Positions 59,289 to 64,000 of a DNA stretch of 64,000 nt are shown here, piece by piece. A model generated the notes under the pieces. That model was not told the origin of the DNA, did no database searches, and was given only the letters and a program-made list of their open reading frames with translations. Position 1 is the stretch's first letter. Each line of letters opens with the position of its first letter. The DNA comes from Zhengitettix transpicula (Eukaryota; Arthropoda; Insecta; Orthoptera; Tetrigidae): NCBI GenBank assembly GCA_037074705.1, contig CM073590.1:221680746-221744745 (forward strand). Direction: 5' to 3'. The translations under genes were made by a program, and so were the position numbers.

Positions 59289-59421
59289 AAATCAAAGAAA
59301 GCTCAAATCATAGTTAAGCTTAATTAAGGAATATAGATGGAAAAATGTTTGGATTAAAAAATAAGCCGCCCATTCATATACTTAACTATGATTTTAGGCC
59401 TAACTAAGCTTTCTTTGATTT
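59289..59421. repeat. Inverted-repeat element with SINE-tail insert
   Basis: Arms AAATCAAAGAAAGCT...AAATCATAGTTAAG (59289-59318) and the mirror at 59381-59421, the right arm carrying an extra ~11 bp. The loop (about 59323-59348) contains TTAAGGAATATAGATGGAAA, the tail word of the S2 SINE found 300 bp upstream. Confidence 0.55.
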
Positions 59422-59559
59422 ATTTGAACCAAAATCATATGTTTTCCTGTCATTCATGTTACAATTTATGTGAATAGATAATCCTTGAGATTAAAATCCT
59501 AAAATTTAATCTTTGATTTTTTTTCCCACTAATTACCATCATCGGATATGCAAAATGAG

Positions 59560-60190
59560 CGGTTCATTTCATTCCACGCTTCCTGCGAAATTATCTGTGA
59601 CAGTTAACAGCCGGTTCAATCTACTCAGCGACAGAATATTTATGCCTGGACATTGTACACGTCGCGTTTCATCACACTTACCTACAAATGAAAAATAATG
59701 TCATCGTTCGTTCAACAGCAACAAGTAAGCACTTACGAGTCGAGTTCGGCGGTTCGTGAGCGTGACATTCAAAATCCTGCACTAGCTTCGGCGGAGAAGC
59801 AAAAGGAAAGTCCCTTAGTGAATTCTTAGAGCAAGCAGCTAAATTCTGCCTCTGATTTATAATTAGGAAATTACACGCCCTCTTCTCGCTCCTTGTTGTG
59901 TTAATTAATATTAGAACACAAAGTTCCGTAATAACGGGAGCAATTAAATCAGGTCTTAGTTGACAATTAGCCACGAAGCTGCGCTAACGAGTGCCGACTC
60001 GGCTCTAAGTTTTCTGCTCTGCCTTATTCCTTTTGTGGTTCCTCGTGCCGTCGACCTCGCGAGCATTGTCCTGGTCTGTACGAATTTTCACCTTATGCTC
60101 TTACTGCTAAATACATTGTTTTACCTTTTACGCTGTCCCAAATCTAATTTTGAGAAGTTCATTCAGCAGAAAGAAGCAAATTGTACGGAG
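59560..60190. other. GC-richer island
   Basis: Non-repetitive, with opposed frames of 98 (minus, 59678-59971) and 82 codons (plus, 59960-60205). The latter has a hydrophobic middle (LLLLNTLFYLL) but no other feature of a membrane protein gene. Regulatory DNA or unknown exon. Confidence 0.25.
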
Positions 60191-60861
60191 AAACAACCAA
60201 CTGAGTAATGAAATCTTTGTGTTCTCACATTTGCAACTTACTTAGACAAGGAGTAACACACAGTTACAAAGAAAGCAGTTTCAAAATTTTAAATGTAAAT
60301 TTCATTTTCTGGTCTCCTCGTAATCTTTCCGATTCATGGCTGAACTAACATTTTTCCTGTGTTTCAAAATATTTATAAATACTTCTGATATAAATTAAAT
60401 TGCTCTTCACAACTTTTTTCCACGATTCTGATAGAATATTATAAAAATCATAAGGCATAGATATTAATTTTAAAAAATCCGTTACCGTCCCTTACCATGG
60501 TGTTTTCTGTACAAATTAAGCATTAACATCAATTAATCTATGTATTCTTCTAGATAGACTGAAGTGAAATAGACGTGAGGAATATTTCAGAGGGAACAAA
60601 GCTTAAACCTGAAGATGGAAACAAAAACAGTTCGTAAAGAAAAGCTAGAATGACTCCGTAAAAGGAAATTTTTACTAATGTGGTAATTTAAATAATCGAG
60701 GAATATTTTTTTTCTTCAAGAAGACCAGACAAACAGATCCTTAATTTATGTATTTATTTCGATGGTTCAAGATTTGTGAATTGTGAAACACTCTTGCTGC
60801 AATTACCTGTACAGTATCCCATCGTTACTCGCAGATGCTTAATTTCAACCAAAAAAAGCCA
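60191..60861. other. AT-rich non-coding stretch
   Basis: Nothing supported. Confidence 0.4.
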
Positions 60862-61093
60862 ACCCGTCTCCCGCCATCGGAAGGGCGTGGGAAAAGTACC
60901 AAATTCCCGACCTACCTGATGCACATTTTCTAGGGTATTCCCGGCATCACTTTAAGGCGAATTGCCTGGTAGGATCCTTAAACTATACCGGGGGGCCCTA
61001 GTTAACCGTCGGCTACCTTGCTCTGCCTTTCCGCATCCCCCCTTTCAGTTCCTTTTGCCTATGCTATAAGAGGGGAATGGCCCCTATGTGGAT

Positions 61094-61124
<31 letters not shown>

Positions 61125-61145
61125 GCCTACACCGTCTTCTTCTTT
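60862..61145 (+). repeat. Rep-A subfamily B copy with internal (TA)n
   Basis: Follows the consensus from CTCCCGCCATCGGAAGGGCG through CCTGGTAGGATCCTTAAAC and the C-rich block to CCCCTATGTGGATTACCC. Then a (TA)n array (61099-61124) replaces CATG, followed by GCCTACACCGTCTTCTTC and no A-tail. This 3' end matches the (TTC)n type at 23.06 kb. Confidence 0.8.
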
Positions 61146-61599
61146 CATTCTGGTTTATTTCGGATCTTTAATATCTGTGCACAAGGCTGAGCATGGAATT
61201 TTGAAATAGGTAAGTAATGTTAAACAGACGAAGTATTACAATAATACGATTGATAAGTCTGTTTTTTGGACAAATACATTATTCTCTAAGTCTGCATCAA
61301 TCGTTCTATCTGCAGAAGGTCTTCTTCAATAAACTAACTTGTCTATAATTTACGCTATATAATCTGGACGTCGTCTTTCCCTCCTTTCTCTCCTACTATT
61401 GATCTTTGACATCAAAGTCATGGATACCCTTTAGACATTTTTTAATATAGTCATATTTTTATCCTTCTTTTGACTACATTATCTCAATGATTATAATTAA
61501 TATTTCTTGAGGCTGAGTAATTTACACCTAAAATTTTGCAAGTTTACAAAAAGCTGTTTTTTACTTTTCAGAAATTCTGCAAAAACTTTTGTAGTATTT
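61146..61599. other. AT-rich non-coding stretch
   Basis: Nothing supported. Confidence 0.35.
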
Positions 61600-62010
61600 C
61601 AATCACAATTCGTTGTTTTGTCGGGAGTGTCTGAATATAGAACGGAACAGAACAACTATATTTGCGTACTCTGAATTTAGGCTTATCGATTCTCGCGCTA
61701 ATAACACTCAACACAGGCTCGTGAAACCGATATTAATAATCTACGGCAGCGTGATCAAATTTGATAACATTACTAGGCAGGAATATGTCAGCAATTTATC
61801 TGGGAAGCCGATGATTTGAGCCTCTTTCATTGGCCGGTTCCACGGGTTATTGATTCCGCTATGCCAGTTAACATATTCAGTTAATTACGAGGCGAACTGC
61901 ATCTGTGGATAAACGTGATATTCGTCTACTACAAACAGCGGTAAATAAGCGCACTGAACTGAATCCGGTAAGAAACGTGGCGGGGGGTGGGGAAGGGGGG
62001 GTGGAATGTG
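61600..62010. other. GC-richer island
   Basis: Non-repetitive, includes a GGGGTGGGGAAGGGGGGGTG purine-rich run (about 61984-62003). Frames of 68 (plus) and 70 codons (minus) have no recognised domain. Confidence 0.25.
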
Positions 62011-62352
62011 TCGTACACCCAAAAATACATTCATAATAATTTTCATCATCTCCATTGTAAATCTCGTATGAGCTAATATTTATTTTCAACTAAATTAGAA
62101 AATTATTAGTGTCTTTTTGGATGTTTAGAAATTCGAGGACTCATAAAACGCGATGTATTACATTAATAATTAATCTCCAGACCATTACGTCTGATATGTC
62201 GATCGTATCTGGCAGGATTATAACCAAAACCAACACTCCAAGTAGTTTTTATTGCACATAAGCTTTCGGCATCCATAGGACATATTAATGGGTATCTTTA
62301 CTAATTGTTGAGTACATTTTGAGGCCATTTCGGTTCACCACTTGTTGAATTG

Positions 62353-62508
62353 ATAGTATGATTAAATATTATTAATTAGAAAAATAACCTTTCAGTGTCC
62401 TAAAAGCCATAATCTCGAGTTTAAATATACATATATGCAATAAAAACTTGTATGACTATGAAAGGTTATTTTTATAATAATAATATTTAATAATACAATT
62501 ATAGTATG
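62353..62508. mobile_element. Short TIR element with 8-bp target duplication
   Basis: ATAGTATG occurs at 62353-62360 and 62501-62508. Between them the left arm (62361-62394, ATTAAATATTATTAATTAG... to CCTTTCA) mirrors a right arm ending 62491 over about 34 bp; the right end has nine extra bases before the duplication. Eight-base duplications are typical of hAT elements, but the terminal bases are not hAT-like, so superfamily is open. Nonautonomous, about 140 bp. Confidence 0.6.
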
Positions 62509-63359
62509 AACTCCACATTTTTTAAAATAACTGATCGTCTCAAAGTCGTTCAATTCTCTATGGTATTTAAGTCTAAACTAGATATTATGGCGCCTAATTA
62601 CAGTTTCAATTTTATCATGGGTATAATAATATGAATTAACTTTTTTCATGCTATAACAGGTCATTTTTTAACAATGATTACATAAAGGACAGTATTAATA
62701 CAATTAATAATAATACAAACAAATGAATACGTCATAAATATCCATTTACTCGTCATCGGACCGAACTCCCAAATCCTGGAGCTAGATGGCTATAAAGATC
62801 CAAATTTCTCAATGTATAAACTGCATTAAATATAACAAACTATAGCATAGAAAGGTTAATCAAATAAAAAGCATATAAATTACCCTAACCAAAATACATA
62901 ATACAAATTATGTAGCACCCAAATAATAATATTCTTTATAATAATATGAGGTGACTCGGGCAATTCGGGGAAATTTAAGGAGAATCGGCAATCTTAATCC
63001 CGTTTTTCAATATTTATGGTAAATGCTTGGACAAACCTTTGTCCGAATCCTTCACAATGTTTACATGAAGGTCCTCCTTCAGACAATTATAAATTAGAGA
63101 AAAAAATCAAAGCCAACCTGTCCATAACGTAAAGTTAACAATGAAACGATTTTTTGACTCAAAGTGTTGACTATTAGTACAATATATAAAATTCTATATT
63201 TTTTCTCCCACTTTTGGGGTAGGTTGTGTTATAGCGCTGTCAAATAATCTGAGTCACTAAGTATTCCACGCAGTTCCAGTTCGCACGAAATGCAAAGCTT
63301 GTCCATTCTGTTTGAACAAAGGCCGTGTATCAATATCAAATAATTAAAAGCATATTTTC
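62509..63359. other. AT-rich non-coding stretch
   Basis: Nothing supported. Confidence 0.4.
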
Positions 63360-63625
63360 GTTAATTGGGGCTGCAGGTTGGGCGAACGAGCTATGAAAAT
63401 GGCCATTCGGTACATCTGCCAGCACCTTAATTACAGTTGTAATTGCTGTAAGGACCTCCCCTTTCCCCGGAGTTCGTGACCTGGCTGACCACGCATGTCC
63501 TCCCCCTCCCACACCCCCACAGCAATCCCTAACAATGACACATTGCTGCAATCCCCAACGAAGAATGCACGTTCCCGAGTTCCGACTCCCCACATCGACG
63601 ACAGGGATTTCAGCAGACACTGGTT
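63360..63625. other. GC-richer island
   Basis: Non-repetitive with a C-rich tract (CCTCCCCCTCCCACACCCCC, about 63498-63517). Two overlapping minus-strand frames (94 and 73 codons) differ in phase and have no recognised domain. Candidate regulatory DNA. Confidence 0.25.
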
Positions 63626-64000
63626 TGGTCGTTTGTCCTTATTTACTATCAATTAAATATTATTCCACTAACATTGAAGTCAGTACTAGAGTCCAGAGGA
63701 TTGTTTATTCAATAATAATTATAATTGTCACTGTTAACCTTTAACGGTGTTCTGGCACAACGAATTGCAGACATGAAGAAAGAAAAACTTTCCAAAAATT
63801 CAAGTTTATATAAGAAAAAAATTTATTTAAGGAACCCAATCGAAGGGAATGTCAATGAGATAACCATAAACTGTGTTTTTCTTACTTCCGATGCCTAACC
63901 AATCACACAATCAGACAGAAAAGTAAACAATTTTTTTCGTGGGAAATTACTTGAAATTGACGTGCCTTCATTAACTTACGAAGACTATTCAAACGTAAAT
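63626..64000. other. AT-rich non-coding stretch
   Basis: Nothing supported up to the window edge. Confidence 0.4.

Overview
This window reads as gene-poor, AT-rich nuclear DNA from an animal with a large, repeat-laden genome, most likely an insect or other arthropod. The evidence is a mix of DD34D mariner transposons, non-LTR retrotransposon C-termini, tRNA-derived SINEs, Helitron-like elements, and short inverted-repeat elements with hammerhead-ribozyme-like cores of the kind known from Penelope-like retroelements. No intact host gene, rRNA, functional tRNA or CRISPR array could be supported. Nearly all open frames are 60 to 100 codons, often overlap on both strands, and resemble chance frames. 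A polyneopteran (cockroach or termite type) origin is possible but is only a guess.

Layout. About 0-8 kb is AT-rich DNA with two GC-richer islands and one exon-like frame near 5.3 kb. From 8 to 26 kb transposon debris dominates: many copies of a polyadenylated retroposon called Rep-A here (including a tandem dimer at 18.7-19.7 kb), several inverted-repeat elements, SINEs and two non-LTR C-terminal fragments. A dense nest at 24.4-25.4 kb holds three ribozyme-like cores and a palindromic SINE. From 26 to 35 kb there are two decayed mariners of one family: a head-to-head palindrome at 29.2-29.9 kb and a deleted copy on the minus strand at 33.8-34.7 kb. From 39 to 47 kb lie three Helitron-like copies and a long minus-strand Rep-A copy with paired hairpins at its 5' end. 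From 47 to 64 kb are further inverted-repeat elements, SINE pieces, (TA)n arrays and a 140-bp TIR element with a probable 8-bp target duplication.

Scattered through the AT-rich background are about fifteen islands of 150-800 bp that are visibly richer in GC, lack repeats and carry recognisable transcription-factor-like words (SOX-, homeodomain- and nuclear-receptor-like). Their spacing resembles conserved non-coding regulatory DNA in a gene desert or very long intron near a developmental gene. This is inference and needs cross-species alignment.

The strongest candidates for unusual biology are (1) the family of short inverted-repeat elements whose centre keeps CUGANGA, a stem II, GAAACGU and matching stem I arms, (2) the mirror-image mariner, (3) the Rep-A dimer between single target-site duplications and its two 3'-end subfamilies, and (4) the tRNA-like SINE arranged as a palindrome.
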